Positions 52,866 through 64,000 of a stretch of DNA of 64,000 bases are shown piece by piece. The notes beneath the pieces were generated by a model, which made no database searches, had not been told where the DNA came from, and saw only the letters and a program-made list of their open reading frames with translations. Source of the DNA: Bugula neritina (taxonomy: Eukaryota > Bryozoa > Gymnolaemata > Cheilostomatida > Bugulidae). Within the stretch, counting starts at the first letter, position 1, and every line of letters starts with the position of its first letter. A program made the translations under genes and the position numbers. The stretch lies in NCBI GenBank assembly GCA_964035545.1, contig OZ037767.1:25653628-25717627 (forward strand), read 5' to 3'.

Positions 52866-54229
52866 TGCAAGGTCTACTACCCTGTCTACTATCTACTCCG
52901 ACTGACTACTGTTGGCTGTCTGTCTCATTACTGTTTCAGCTGTTATCTGTATTAGACAATCAATAGCCAATATTTATGTTTTATAAATACAAATTGATTT
53001 TTTGTTCTTACAATTGAAATAGTAGTAGCAGCAAATCTGAATGAATGCAACAGTTTGACTTGGCGTGTCCCCAACTTCATCTGTTTGTATTTCAGACAAA
53101 ATTACGGCATGTATGAATGTGTGTGCAGTACATTCAGAAAAGCCTGTGTTCTAAATAAGAGACATTGCAAACGAATTTACGTTTTCACAATTTTTAACCT
53201 TCACCCCAAGCCCCATTCTATAAGAGAGAATAAAGAATTTGAATTATTAAAATTTTTCTGCAGTCTGCATGTCTATAGCCTGCACTAGATAGTTTATAGA
53301 CTGAGAGCCAAGTTGAAACTGCAGTGCCCTTCTGAATATACCCCTCATCATTGTTACTTGGTTGACAATGCTGCACAAGGAGTGAAGGTCTATTTATGGC
53401 GGTTTAATGTTTGAATTTGATATGCAGCTGCTTTGATTACTTGGTGAACACTTCTTCTCTGCAACTGCTATATTATAAGTTTTGCTGCCAGGTTATTATT
53501 AGCATGCTATTACAATCATATGTAAGAAACTACTTATAATGTTTGGCTTGGTTGACTCAGAATTCATATCATATAATATATTAGCAAGGTTATATTAACC
53601 AACCTATAAATTATAAATCTAAAAACTCCAAATCAAATCAGATGAATAACTATATAATATTTAATAAAATATTTACACTAAGTAATAATATATATAGGCA
53701 TATGCATAATATAGTTTAAAAATTGCAATAAAGTTAAGACTTCAGTTATAAAATTTGGAACTCGACACTTTTTGTCAAATATTTTTTTTAATGAAATGCT
53801 TTTAGTTCTGAATTTAGTAGTCCAGCATTATGTTGAACATTAAACAGCTGTTTTGACTATAATTTATACCTATATCTTTGACAATATTATTGTACAGTGA
53901 ACAAGCTACTCAGCTAGCTAGTATAATAATATGTGTAATGATAGGCTTTGAACCTATTCACTATGTGGTGTAATTACATTGTAATATTATATGTTTAGGA
54001 ATCACTACTAGTTGTCTTTAGTGTTTCCTTGTTTGTGTTGAGATTTGGACTATCTGCTGTTCCCTAGCACTCACAGACACCATGTGAACTAATGAACCAT
54101 TAACTTGTGTAACAACTCTGTTAATGTGTAGTTTAAAGAGGGTTTCAATAAAATGCTAACTTAATGATATATAATATAACAATATGTGGGTAATGTAACT
54201 TGATCACTTATGCTAAATTTATCACACAG

Positions 54230-54307
54230 GTTCACAGTGATTCATGGGATGGTCAGCTTTATTGTGAGATGGGAGTTTTACCCTCTCTCAAATAATATGA
54301 CTGGAAT
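54230..54307 (+). promoter_or_regulatory. ROS1 5'UTR exon part with three uORFs
   Basis: An acceptor (TTATCACACAG) ends at 54229, leaving a 78-nt leader before the ATG at 54308. The leader holds three short uORFs: 54244-54267 (MGWSALL), 54269-54295 (MGVLPSLK) and 54297-54311 (MTGI). The last stop overlaps the main start as ATGA. Confidence 0.5.
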
Positions 54308-57300
54308 ATGAGTAGAAGACTTCACACTCTAACAGCATTTACTTGTTTGCTTCTGCTGTCTATGAAAAGCTCACTGGGTTTCAGTACTCACAGTAATGTA
54401 GCAGGTAAGTTAATTGTAGCAGGTAAATATATTGTAACAAGTAAGTGGACTGTAAGTATGCTGCACTTGGTGAGTTGAGGTCAAAGGTCATGATGTATAA
54501 CTGAGTAAGCTGTTGATAGAATTTCGTAATAATATATCATCTAGTGATACTCGTAGTTATTCTCTCTTGTTTTATAAGCGTGCCGGTTATGACGTGACTA
54601 GACAACAGTTATTGTAACTGAGCACATATACTGACTCAGCCACAAGTTTTGAGCATTCAAACTCGAAAACCCCCCTGAACATCTAATACATTGTAAATTG
54701 CTTTTTAAAAGCCCTTTAAAGTCAATTGAGTTTTATCCTTTATGACTCCCAAGCGCATTCTTGACATACAATTTTTAGCAGTGTGCATAAAATATGGCCA
54801 AACCTCACCTTACTTGAATTCAACTGACGAATCCTAATAAAAGGAAGCTTCACAGAGCTGTCTGAAGTCATGGTAATGGCTGTCAGAGCTCTGATATTTA
54901 ACTGATTTGTGTGGTGCATGGCCTTTAAGGAGTGTTAGAATGAGAATTTAATGATAAGGAAATGGTTTTACAGGTTATGCACCTTTCTCACGGCTGCTAG
55001 ATAAGGATGACATCATTGGCTTGCTGTGGACAGTGGACTTCCAGATATATACATCCAGGTGTTTCAGTGCTCTCGGACAATGCACCGGTATGTCGATTTG
55101 ATAAAGGTTGGATGCAGCCGTAGATTTATTTTTCAACAAAACCTGAGTTAGATAGTTGGGGCATAGAATGTTTTCTCCAGCGACATAAACTAGTTGCATT
55201 TCAAACTCAAAATTCAAAAGTTAGCTGAAAATAAAAGCTATGTTAACTTTAGCACCTTTACACATATTATGTGTACCGAAAGCATTTCCACGCATCAATG
55301 GAAAAATTTTATTAGCACAAGTTCTTAATTAATATTGATGAATTTTTGTTTGGGGTACGATTTGAAATTCTCATGAGAGCATAACTTGTTTTGCTGTTTT
55401 TATCTAAAAAGCAGGTTTTTCTTAATTTATTTTTTACTGCATCTACTGCAAAAGAGGTAGCCTTAGGTTTTATTACTTAATAGTTTCATAGGAATGTCAG
55501 CTAGATACCGGCTCATCAGTCTAAGAAAAGCATTGGTGGGTGCTGAAACCTTGAATATAAATTATATTTGATTTTGTATTATTGTAGGAGAAAGAGGCTT
55601 GTTCAACCACTCCGTGACTATTACAGGTTAGTAGGAATATAGTCCTGTAAGTATAATAGTAAGTATGTTAGGTGCACTCATAGTAGGGGTAAATAAAGTA
55701 GGTGTATGTATAGTAATAAGTATAATGAAGTATAGTAAGTGTAAGTATAGCAATGGCACATTTAATAGTAAGTATGTGTAATAGGTGCATATAAAGTAAA
55801 TGTTTGTATTGCATGTGTATGTATTGTAAATACAGGTTTAGTAAAAGGAAATGGCAGTAAAATTACAACAAACAAGGCTTAACTGTAGCTTCCTTGCTTT
55901 GCCATACACAAGTTCACTACTAGCTACTATCTTATTAACAATATTGAACTTTGAGTTAGTAAATCCACTTTCAAAACAAGTCTTAATAAGAAGTACTTTG
56001 GAAATATTTGTTTACGTGACCTTGTTCACCTCTCCTCACTGCCATTTGTTGTGAAAACTGTTGGAACTTGGTTTATAAAGATAAAAACACTTGTAATCAA
56101 GCAGCATTGATTTGCTATATCTCAAGATCAGCGTTTGTGTGCCAATCCTACCTTATCTACTCAATAGATATGGAAATATACTTTGAGAAGAAAGGCTTGT
56201 ACTTCTCCGATGCTATTGGACAGTTACACTGGTTGGATCTCTCTGTTGATTGGTCCACGGCTCTGCACTTACAATCTAATCTCTTTATAACGGAAGTCAG
56301 TGTTGATTGGTTATCCAATCAGCTATATGTGTTTACCAACAGATCGCAGGTAAACAAACATAAGTAAACTTGACCGCAGGTAATAGTGAACGGTATTAAA
56401 TTTATTGTATGGTAACATGTTACTTGACTTTTTATAACTATAGTTAATGGATATCTCAGAATTCATAGCATGATACAAACATGAAAAAATGCAAGCATGT
56501 TATTTTCTTTACTTTATCAAATACTATTTTTTATTTTTCTATTTGAATTAAATGAATATTAATTTGAAAGCTATAATATACGGTAACGTGGGAAAAACTG
56601 TAAAAATAGTTGAAAATATAGCAGAAACTAAATCGATATTTTCAAATACCTTTTCTTTCAAGCTAAGTTTTGGCGGATCAAGTGCACTTAAAAGTTCATT
56701 TCTTATTGTGCAATATAAATATTATATTATTATATTATATTATATTGTATATATAAGTCAAATAAATATAAAAAAATGATTTATTTACTAAAAGAAATAT
56801 GTCGATTTTTATATCAAGGTAAACTAGTGCAGTATATAATTTACATTTTAGTTACATAAATGTGATGCTACTCTAAGGAATTGTCTCCCCATACATTCTC
56901 TCCCCTTACCATATACTCCTCATTCTTTGGTGGCCGACCCCTACAATGGGTGAGTTGTAATAAATCTTACTTTTCAACATGGCAGATAGGTTGTGTGCAT
57001 CATTAAACATCTCTATGGATATTGAGTAAACCAGTAAGCCATGCTTCTATATATTATTGAACATATTTAATACAGTTTTAAAAGTGCGTTTCTATAGTAC
57101 TCTATATAAAACTTATACTTTTCACAGGTTTTTATACTGGCTGGATAGCAAGGGAGCAATGGTTAGACTTGACCTAGCCAAAAGTGATAGTAATGCAGAT
57201 GTAGTGATTCCTTCCAATGTCGTAACGTATTCAGTATCCTTCAGCTTCTATGACCTCTACTCGATATATAAGTACAATGAAACTCATTCTGAGATTACAC

Positions 57301-60300
57301 TCGCTTACCTGAATGGACAGGTAAGCAGTTGTCAGTGAATAATACGTTATTCCAACGTGATGTTTACTGTAATGCATTCAATTTCAATTTGCACAAATTT
57401 ATTTACATCTTATTTCGAAGAGAAGTGAAAACCTACCTTAATCTTTTTGCTGCAATATATTCCTGTAATAACTACTTTAATTATCATAATCATTACGTAG
57501 GTACACCTTTATTACTTCAAAGTGTAAATTTTCTAGCCTCAACTATGTGTTTTCAGTTATTGTTTGTACATGATAATAATCACACAGTTATTCGTATTCA
57601 GCCTTAGTCATAGTATTAAACCATCAAATTATATTTTAAATACTGGTTTCCTTGTTGCTCAAATGATCATCACACATCCATTAGTAGTGTTCATTTGCTA
57701 ATAATACTTGTACGTCTGTCAAAACATTGGCATTATAATGAATGATGCATAAATACCTATTAAATGGATAATTTAAGCTAAATATAATTACCTCTGCTAT
57801 TAATAGCAACAATCACAATCTCAACTTTGCAAGCTCCTATCACTATGAGTAGAAAACTACACTAACTTATTTGACCATTAGGTGGTAGCAGACGTTTATG
57901 AAAGTGAAATTTGTTAGGATTTGTTCTCTCAATGTTTCTAGAATGAGCAGCTGCATATTCCGCTGAATCATTCTGCTACCACTGCATACTCTCACCTAAA
58001 CTGTTTCCATGGATCCTATTGCTTATGGCTAGAGAGTAAGAACACGACAACTGATCTACTTTGGTACCAGAAAATTACGAAACAAAACTTGACTGTGTCT
58101 AGAATAGATAATCTCACTTTGACTTCCTCGTCTATTCTGAAGCAGTGGCACCAGCAAGTACAACCAATCCCAGGTAGGATCTGAGTTCCACCAACAGATT
58201 TGCTTTTATCACCTATGCTATACTATGTACACCACACGCTATATAACAAGGTGCTAGTGGTGTTACATTTGGTGAGAACTTTTTAACAATTTTTGAGTAA
58301 AGTAGATACAGCTGGCATAGTTAAAATGTAATGCCCTGTTAATTTGAACACCTTATTCAGACAGATTTTAAAAAAAAGCTTGTTGCTGTTTGTATTGTTG
58401 CTGTTGCTTTTTATTTGTTTCAATTGGGCTTCTTGCTATAGCAGTATAACTTTGGTAGTTCACTAAAAATGTAGTAAATTGATATCCATATTATGTTTTA
58501 TGTTTCAGTGCCCGCAGCTTCTCCCAGCTTTGCAGACGTCTATGCTGACAGCAGCAGTGTGGAAGTTATATGGGAAAAACCAAACATTCTTGCACACCTT
58601 GTTAAAACTGCTCAGAATCTTAATTTTTTATGGAATCGCAACACAGATATATATAAATTTATGCAATGTTAGTCTTTACCTACTCTGTGCTTTGTAAAGG
58701 ATAACTGATAATCTATTTTTCAGCTATTTTAATTGTGAGAACAATTATTAATATTAATTTCTTTAGTCAATTATATGACTCAGAAACTATCAAACATAAC
58801 AACGAGTAACTAGATGGTTTGATTGTTCAAAATTTGAATTATTTTAGCTTTAACCATGCTTCCAGAGTTAGAACGCTTACCCTGCACTAACAACTTTATG
58901 TCAGATATTATAATGCTGTCACATGGCGCTTGTTTTTGTAGCAATGCTCACCTTAATGAACGTAAACTAGGATCGTATCTATAATAATTCTTTTTAAACC
59001 ACTATGAGGGTTTAACCTTGTTGTAGGCAAATGTTTTAGCAGTGTTTTATTAAATTTGGGATTTTATTGTTTGACGGTATTTTTATCAGCTGAAGCTGCT
59101 TGGTCTAACTGGACATACGAGCTCAACATATCCAACCCTGATGACTCATACAAAATTGTGATTAGCGGAATTCATTCACTTCTGGAGTATCGGTTCACGG
59201 ACCTCAACTCTAGCACTGAGTACCGCTTGTCTCTTGTCGCTTACAAGTGAGTCAAAAACACTAAAAATAGAAAATGTCTAAAATATATATTACAACTAAA
59301 ATTAGAATGTGATCAGTGTTCAATTTAATAAAAACGTTTAATGATTATTGCTATTACAAAACATAGAAATTGATTAGTTTTACATGAACTGAACTGGATG
59401 TGTAAAACATGTATTATGTAAGATGTTTTGTTCACTAGTTGTCTGATTCAAATTGTTGAGAAGTTAAATTTTTCATAGCTCACACAGTTTCATGTAGTTT
59501 TCCAATCAGCAGTGACATGTTCTAGTTGTAAACTTAATAGAAGCTTAAAAGAAAAGGGATGTTTGGGGAATTTTTAAATAAATACAAAAAAAATTCATGA
59601 TTATTTATTTACTCATGAGTGCAAAAGTTGTGCATTGTAAGACAACTTCTAAATAGTTTTACAAAGTTTTCCATAATTAAAAATTTATTCCAAGTTGTTG
59701 TCTTACAGAAGTAGTTTTCTGTTGTAGTGACATCAAAAGAAGTCCTCCAAAGACAGTTGTTGTGAGGACACTTTCAACAGACCCTGTGATTTACACAAGT
59801 GATGGCTTTTCTATCACATCAATGGATGTGTTTGGACGAAATCAGAAGACATGGGTGCTTGCTAACATTGGTTCTAATAGAATTATTTGTGGTAAGAAAA
59901 ATTGTTAGTTTGAATTCTTTGAAAAGTGCTAAGGAACTATCAACCAGTTTCTTATTGTTTACAAAATTGTAGGCCTTAATATTAAATATCTGAATATATT
60001 TAAAAGAAATGTTAATCAACCCAATTTGCTTTTTGTGTAAATTTCCTTAATTAGTTATAATTTGATCTCAAGCAGTTGCTTAGTTTCAGTGGACTCGTGG
60101 TATGCATTCTCAAGAAGGTGTATGTCTCTACAGAGTTAGAGGTTGGGGGAAACAACTTCTTGTATGTCATCACGGTGACGTCATTGGCTCTCAAATGTTC
60201 CCGGAGACAGAATTCAGCTCTTCTTGCACTCGACTTGTCTACAGCCGGCAGTCTCAACGTTACGTCTCAGATACCAGATGTTACTTCGATTGCTTATGAC

Positions 60301-62955
60301 TGGATTGGAAAGGTTATATCATAATTATACAATATTATATTATGATATTGTTTATAATATCTCATTATATACTACCTACCAAATTGTACATGCAGTGGCG
60401 TTCTAGTCATGAAACCACTACTGGCATATACATTGCACAAGCAGACTACCTGATATGCTGTAATAATTGGGATCACACTATATTTACCATCTTTTGATGT
60501 GCAATTATTAAAATAATCACTTTATATATAGCCACTACATAGATACACTGCATATATATAGTCACTACATATAAACACTGACTATAACCACTAACTATAG
60601 CTACTGTAACATACAACCACTACTTACAACTACTGCCTAATACAACCACTCCATAGTATAACCACTGGATAATACAATCACTGGATAATATAACTACTGT
60701 CATATATTGCAGATACTAATGTCATATATTTTAGATACTGTTGTTATAAAATTATTTTATGCTAATTACTTTTTAGTATCTAATGTTTCATTATGAATAG
60801 TAAAAGTGCTACACAGTAAGCACTACTAAAATCAATACGTGCACAACTCAGTTCTTGTTTGCTTCAAAGTCTTAAAATTAGACACATTTTGTATAATTTC
60901 CAAGTTTATAAATTAAAAGAGCTTGGAAAGCTTTTCATTCTGTTTATTTAAAAACAATATAGCAGTTTGCGAAAGCCATGAGATATGCTTTCGGCTGTTC
61001 ATTGACAAAATTTACAAACCATTGCTCCCAACTCTTAATACTTACTCTTAATTTTTCAGAAAGTCTACATGGTGGAGCGGGAAGAGAGAATTTACAGACA
61101 AGATGTCAATGATGATAGCTCTCCTCGAGTAGCATTGACCTCTATGCTGCCATACGATGTCGAAGATATCGCAGTTGACTCATCCAATGCTGTCATGTAC
61201 TGGTCATCACGGATCTCCATCTTCAGCTGCAGCTTTGGTTAGTGATAGTAAATTCATAGAAATGCTGCTTTCAATGATTGACTGGAACCACAAAAAGCTT
61301 GTATAATTTTATGCATATTGTATTACTATATACTCATAATATATACTATACTGTATATTTATTACGCTGGTATACTATATATTCATATATTATACTTGTA
61401 TATTATACTAGCATATTACTGTTGTATATTAAACCTGTATATTAATCTCTATTTTAAAAGAATCTACTTGATCAATCAACAAAGTTTCAAGTCTCTTGAT
61501 TCTAGATTTTGTTTTCACATGCCTTTTACTCAAAGCTTCAATATTTTATGCTTATTTTAAATATTGTGAGCAACTAATATTTATTGAGCAGTTTTGAAAG
61601 GCACAATTATAGTTTGTCTGATACAATCTTGACACATGCGTATGTAGTCTCTGTTCCAAAGGCACTGATTAGTTTTAGAAGAGAGAATTAGTGATCAGCA
61701 TCTGTTAACCTTTGACCTCTAAACGTTTGACTATTTTTATTCTAATCTATTTATAATTGACTAAGCATTCAACTATCTCACTTACAATGCATCGCATGCA
61801 GTTAATAGCATCTTGAAAGTAATAATAAAACTGCAATATGATAAACTCGCTAAAATGTCTCCTGGGTTAACTTTTAATAAGAAAAGCTGCTTGACCCTAA
61901 GTTTAGTATACATGTGTGCAAAAATTAAGGCAGCATGATGAAATACTCTACAGCTAATTTAATTTGTCTGTGACAGCAGCTGATTTTAGTAATTTACCTT
62001 TTTCCTCCTACTGTTTGTTCAAGTTGTATCTGTCTTGTTACAGCCGTGATCTATGCATGAAAGTGCATTCTTCTTCATTAAAATAATTTGCGAAAACCCC
62101 TTCACTCTTCCACTTGTGTAATGTGTTGAATAGGAATGTGTTGATATTAGCTTTCCTTTTACCAGGACCATTCCGTAAATGTGATGAGAGTCGTCCCATC
62201 TATACCTTACCTAAGTACAGCGTTCTAGCCGGACCAGTGGTTGATATTTTCACCAATACTTTGAGATGGATCAAACTAAACACAACAGGAATTGAGGTGT
62301 TCAATCTTGACCTCAGTACTCAAGTACAAGGTCCCACGTCTTCACTTAGAAACCTCAACAGGTAAAATAATAGACTTGAATATGGAGGTGTCGGCACATA
62401 TTCATAGTTGACCATTATTTAAACATGTCCCGCTGTTGACTATAAATGATGTGTAATATAAAAAGGTTCATAGATTTGATTGGCTGTAGCCAAGTGTTGT
62501 TTGACTATCAGACTGTCTGTTAGAGATTCACAGAGAACAAATACTGTCAAATAAAAATTCTGAATTGCTTGAATTTTTGTATAAATTGGTTTGATTCCAA
62601 ATTGCAAAAAACTGTGATGACAGCTGACAGCTGGAAACTTGAATATCATGAAGTTAAACTTTAGTATGTATAAAGGTTAAGCTTGTAATGATTAATCATT
62701 TTAAATTTAATTCTTTCCTTTTGTGATAACAATTATTGTGCAATAATTGCAAATAAGCAGTTTTCTTTTTATAAATTCTGCATGTTTTGTTTTGCAGTTC
62801 CCAGCCTATGGTGGTTGCAGACGGCAAACTGTATACTGTGGTGGAACAACTCCTGGCATGTATTGACTTACAGACAAATAGCACAGCTACATATCCTGGA
62901 GTTGTGGCCTCTCTCCTCGCTTACAACTCGTCCAAAAGTTTCCCCTCTTTACCAG
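54308..62955 (+). CDS. ROS1: ROS1/sevenless-type receptor, N-terminal part
   Basis: Receptor tyrosine kinase ectodomain; the kinase lies beyond the window. The 14 exons are 54308-54404, 54974-55087, 55588-55626, 56081-56349 (start uncertain), 56852-56949, 57128-57320, 57942-58173, 58509-58667, 59090-59246, 59728-59891, 60134-60312, 61060-61237, 62166-62361 and 62798-62955. They give 744 codons in consistent phase, ending in phase 1. Exon 1 is a signal peptide (LTAFTCLLLLSMKSSLG). Exons 4-7 form a YWTD-like propeller (VSVDWLSNQLYVF, VADPYNG, FLYWLDSKG, QQVQPIP). Exons 8-10 form a fibronectin III domain split by introns (SEAAWSNWTYELNIS, STEYRLSLVAY). Exons 10-14 form a second propeller (SIAYDWIGK, IAVDSSNAVMYW) ending SFPSLP. 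Block order and AWSNWTYE match human ROS1 from its first propeller on. The two fibronectin domains that precede it in human ROS1 were not found. Exons 2, 3 and the start of exon 4 are the weakest parts. Confidence 0.85.
54397..54450. repeat. 18-bp triplication over the ROS1 exon 1 donor
   Basis: Three 18-bp units starting TGTAGCAGGTAAGTTAAT at 54397, 54415 and 54433. Each carries a donor-like GTAAGT or GTAAAT at the same offset; the first is the exon 1 donor at 54405. Confidence 0.85.
55630..55840. repeat. Degenerate AGTAAGTATA-type repeat
   Basis: Scattered AGTAAGTATA and GTAAATAAAGTAGG words right after the ROS1 exon 3 donor. Several look like donor sites. It is intronic and low-complexity. 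Confidence 0.55.
60500..60730. repeat. Degenerate CACTACATA-type repeat
   Basis: About ten loosely repeated words such as CACTACATA and ACTGGATAATA in ROS1 intron 11. A similar patch lies in CLC intron 6 at about 22330-22440. Confidence 0.55.
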
Positions 62956-63170
62956 GTGCTGTACATCATGCTACTTGTTATTGAATATTATATAAGCACT
63001 GAGTCACTGTTATTGTCTCCATTCCTTGCATTATTTGAATGAATCTTTTATTTGATCTTTGGAAATGGTTGGATTGAATGAAACCACAACCATAAGTGCC
63101 AACCGCAACCACAAATCTATCCATCTACAAATCCATTCCAAGCAATGGAAACCAGTGAGTGGGAGGTAGC
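62956..63170. other. Start of ROS1 intron 14
   Basis: Follows the exon 14 donor GTGCTG. No further ROS1 exon was recognised before the end of the window. Confidence 0.4.
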
Positions 63171-63174
63171 TTAA

Positions 63175-63478
63175 CCCCCTATCCACACTTACCGTATCGT
63201 ACGCCGTAACAGCAAATATCAGCCATTTTTACAAATGTCTGAGCTTCCTGTACGGTGTTGCGGTACGGTAGGATCAAGCACTGCTTGATTCAAATAAGTT
63301 GCGCGGACTCCTATTGGACAGAAAAACTTTTGCGTTACTTCATTGGATTTAATTGTCTAATGAAGTGTCATAGATCGTACCTAATAGCGGACTTTGAAAA
63401 CTTCAGCCCGGACACATTAAAAATGGCTGATATTTGCTGTTACGGCGTACGATACGATACGGGAAGTGTGAATAGGGG
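63175..63478. mobile_element. piggyBac-like MITE
   Basis: A 304-bp element flanked by TTAA on both sides (63171-63174 and 63479-63482), the piggyBac target duplication. The ends are long inverted repeats starting CCCCCTATCCACACTTACCG on the left and CCCCTATTCACACTTCCCG on the right, read inward. They share a downstream block CGTACGCCGTAACAGC. There is no transposase frame inside. It lies in ROS1 intron 14. Confidence 0.88.
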
Positions 63479-63482
63479 TTAA

Positions 63483-64000
63483 AGCTATGGCTCTAAGGTA
63501 CTTGGAAATTTTTAGAATCTGTAGGTCTTGTAAATAGGCTCTTTCTTGCAGTGGAACTTGATGGTTTGAGGTCAAGGAGAAATGCAAATTTAATACTGTG
63601 GCTGTCAAAGCATTGTGTTATAGTGACTTTATAAATACAAGAATTTAGCATATATAAACAGTTTTTATACTATAACTGTCATATAATATTATGCAATAAA
63701 CACCTTATAAATAGAACACATTAACATTAGCACTGGTTGTCCTGATTAATTAGCATATGTATATTTAAACAAGTTATTTATGTTTGCATATCCGGTTCAC
63801 TATAACATAACAGGCTTTCACCACTCATTATGCTGCATTTTTAACACTATTCTGAGTTTATAGGCACATGAAATAGGAAATGAAAATTTTCCCAAAAACG
63901 TTATTTGTGTTTTAAGTAGTGCATTTTTGCTTTTAATTATGATAGTGCACATCTAGTTGAGTGACTAGCCTTAGTGACTGAGATGGTGTATAGCTTAGCT
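63483..64000. other. ROS1 intron 14 continued
   Basis: AT-rich, with no exon seen up to the end of the window. Confidence 0.4.

Larger units (their letters stand above)
44432..54229. other. Long intergenic or ROS1 5'UTR-intron region
   Basis: Nearly 10 kb in which I can support no protein gene. It holds AT microsatellites (46128-46208), a TCTG run (50312-50355), a 32-bp tandem repeat (52738-52865) and two inverted hAT-terminus-like words near 45.7 and 50.95 kb. A donor-like AACAAG followed by GTAAGTTA near 49916 could end a ROS1 5'UTR exon, but nothing else supports it. Confidence 0.45.

Noticed and set aside
55851-56054. 67-codon frame before ROS1 exon 4
   Set aside because: It does not join the flanking exons in phase and shows no fibronectin features.
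60102-60299. Overlapping second frame in ROS1 exon 11
   Set aside because: The frame giving IAYDWIGK fits the propeller and the splice phases. The other frame is a shadow.

Overview
This window is nuclear DNA from an invertebrate animal. It is AT-rich, by eye about two thirds A+T, and holds six spliced protein genes whose encoded products clearly match animal protein families. It has small to medium introns, a tRNA-derived SINE, a mariner copy, MITEs and many minisatellites. I cannot name the species. A lophotrochozoan is plausible, but that is only a guess from the overall style of the sequence.

Layout: (1) nicastrin (minus, 824-5517, 3 exons, 719 aa). (2) A repeat-rich gap at about 5.6-11.8 kb with an 18-bp triplication, a 15-bp minisatellite with inverted copies, and a dead LINE reverse-transcriptase tail. 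(3) SDHAF3, a mitochondrial succinate dehydrogenase assembly factor (plus, 11884-12534, 2 exons, 109 aa). (4) A CLC-3/4/5-type endosomal Cl-/H+ exchanger (minus, 13098-25610, 18 exons, 897 aa), with one U12-type intron and a MITE in an intron. (5) A low-complexity gap at 25.6-29.7 kb. (6) Neurochondrin (minus, 29884-37379, 13 exons, 700 aa), with an internally deleted mariner and a 42-bp minisatellite in its introns. (7) PYROXD1 (plus, 39181-44211, 12 exons, 515 aa), divergent from neurochondrin across 1.8 kb. (8) A 10-kb gap with no gene I can support. (9) The 5' part of a ROS1/sevenless-type receptor gene (plus, from 54308 and running off the right end, 14 exons seen). I worked out the exon models by hand from splice signals and reading phase. 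In the five complete genes the exons sum to a whole number of codons with one stop.

The genes do not form a pathway. They are housekeeping and signalling genes lying next to each other. The most interesting signals concern gene architecture. Tandem repeats duplicate the splice junction itself in three genes: the neurochondrin exon 9 donor, the CLC exon 4 acceptor and the ROS1 exon 1 donor. A further duplication covers the PYROXD1 stop codon. All six genes also have a good 3' splice acceptor 13-78 nt upstream of the start codon, which fits either 5'UTR introns or spliced-leader trans-splicing.
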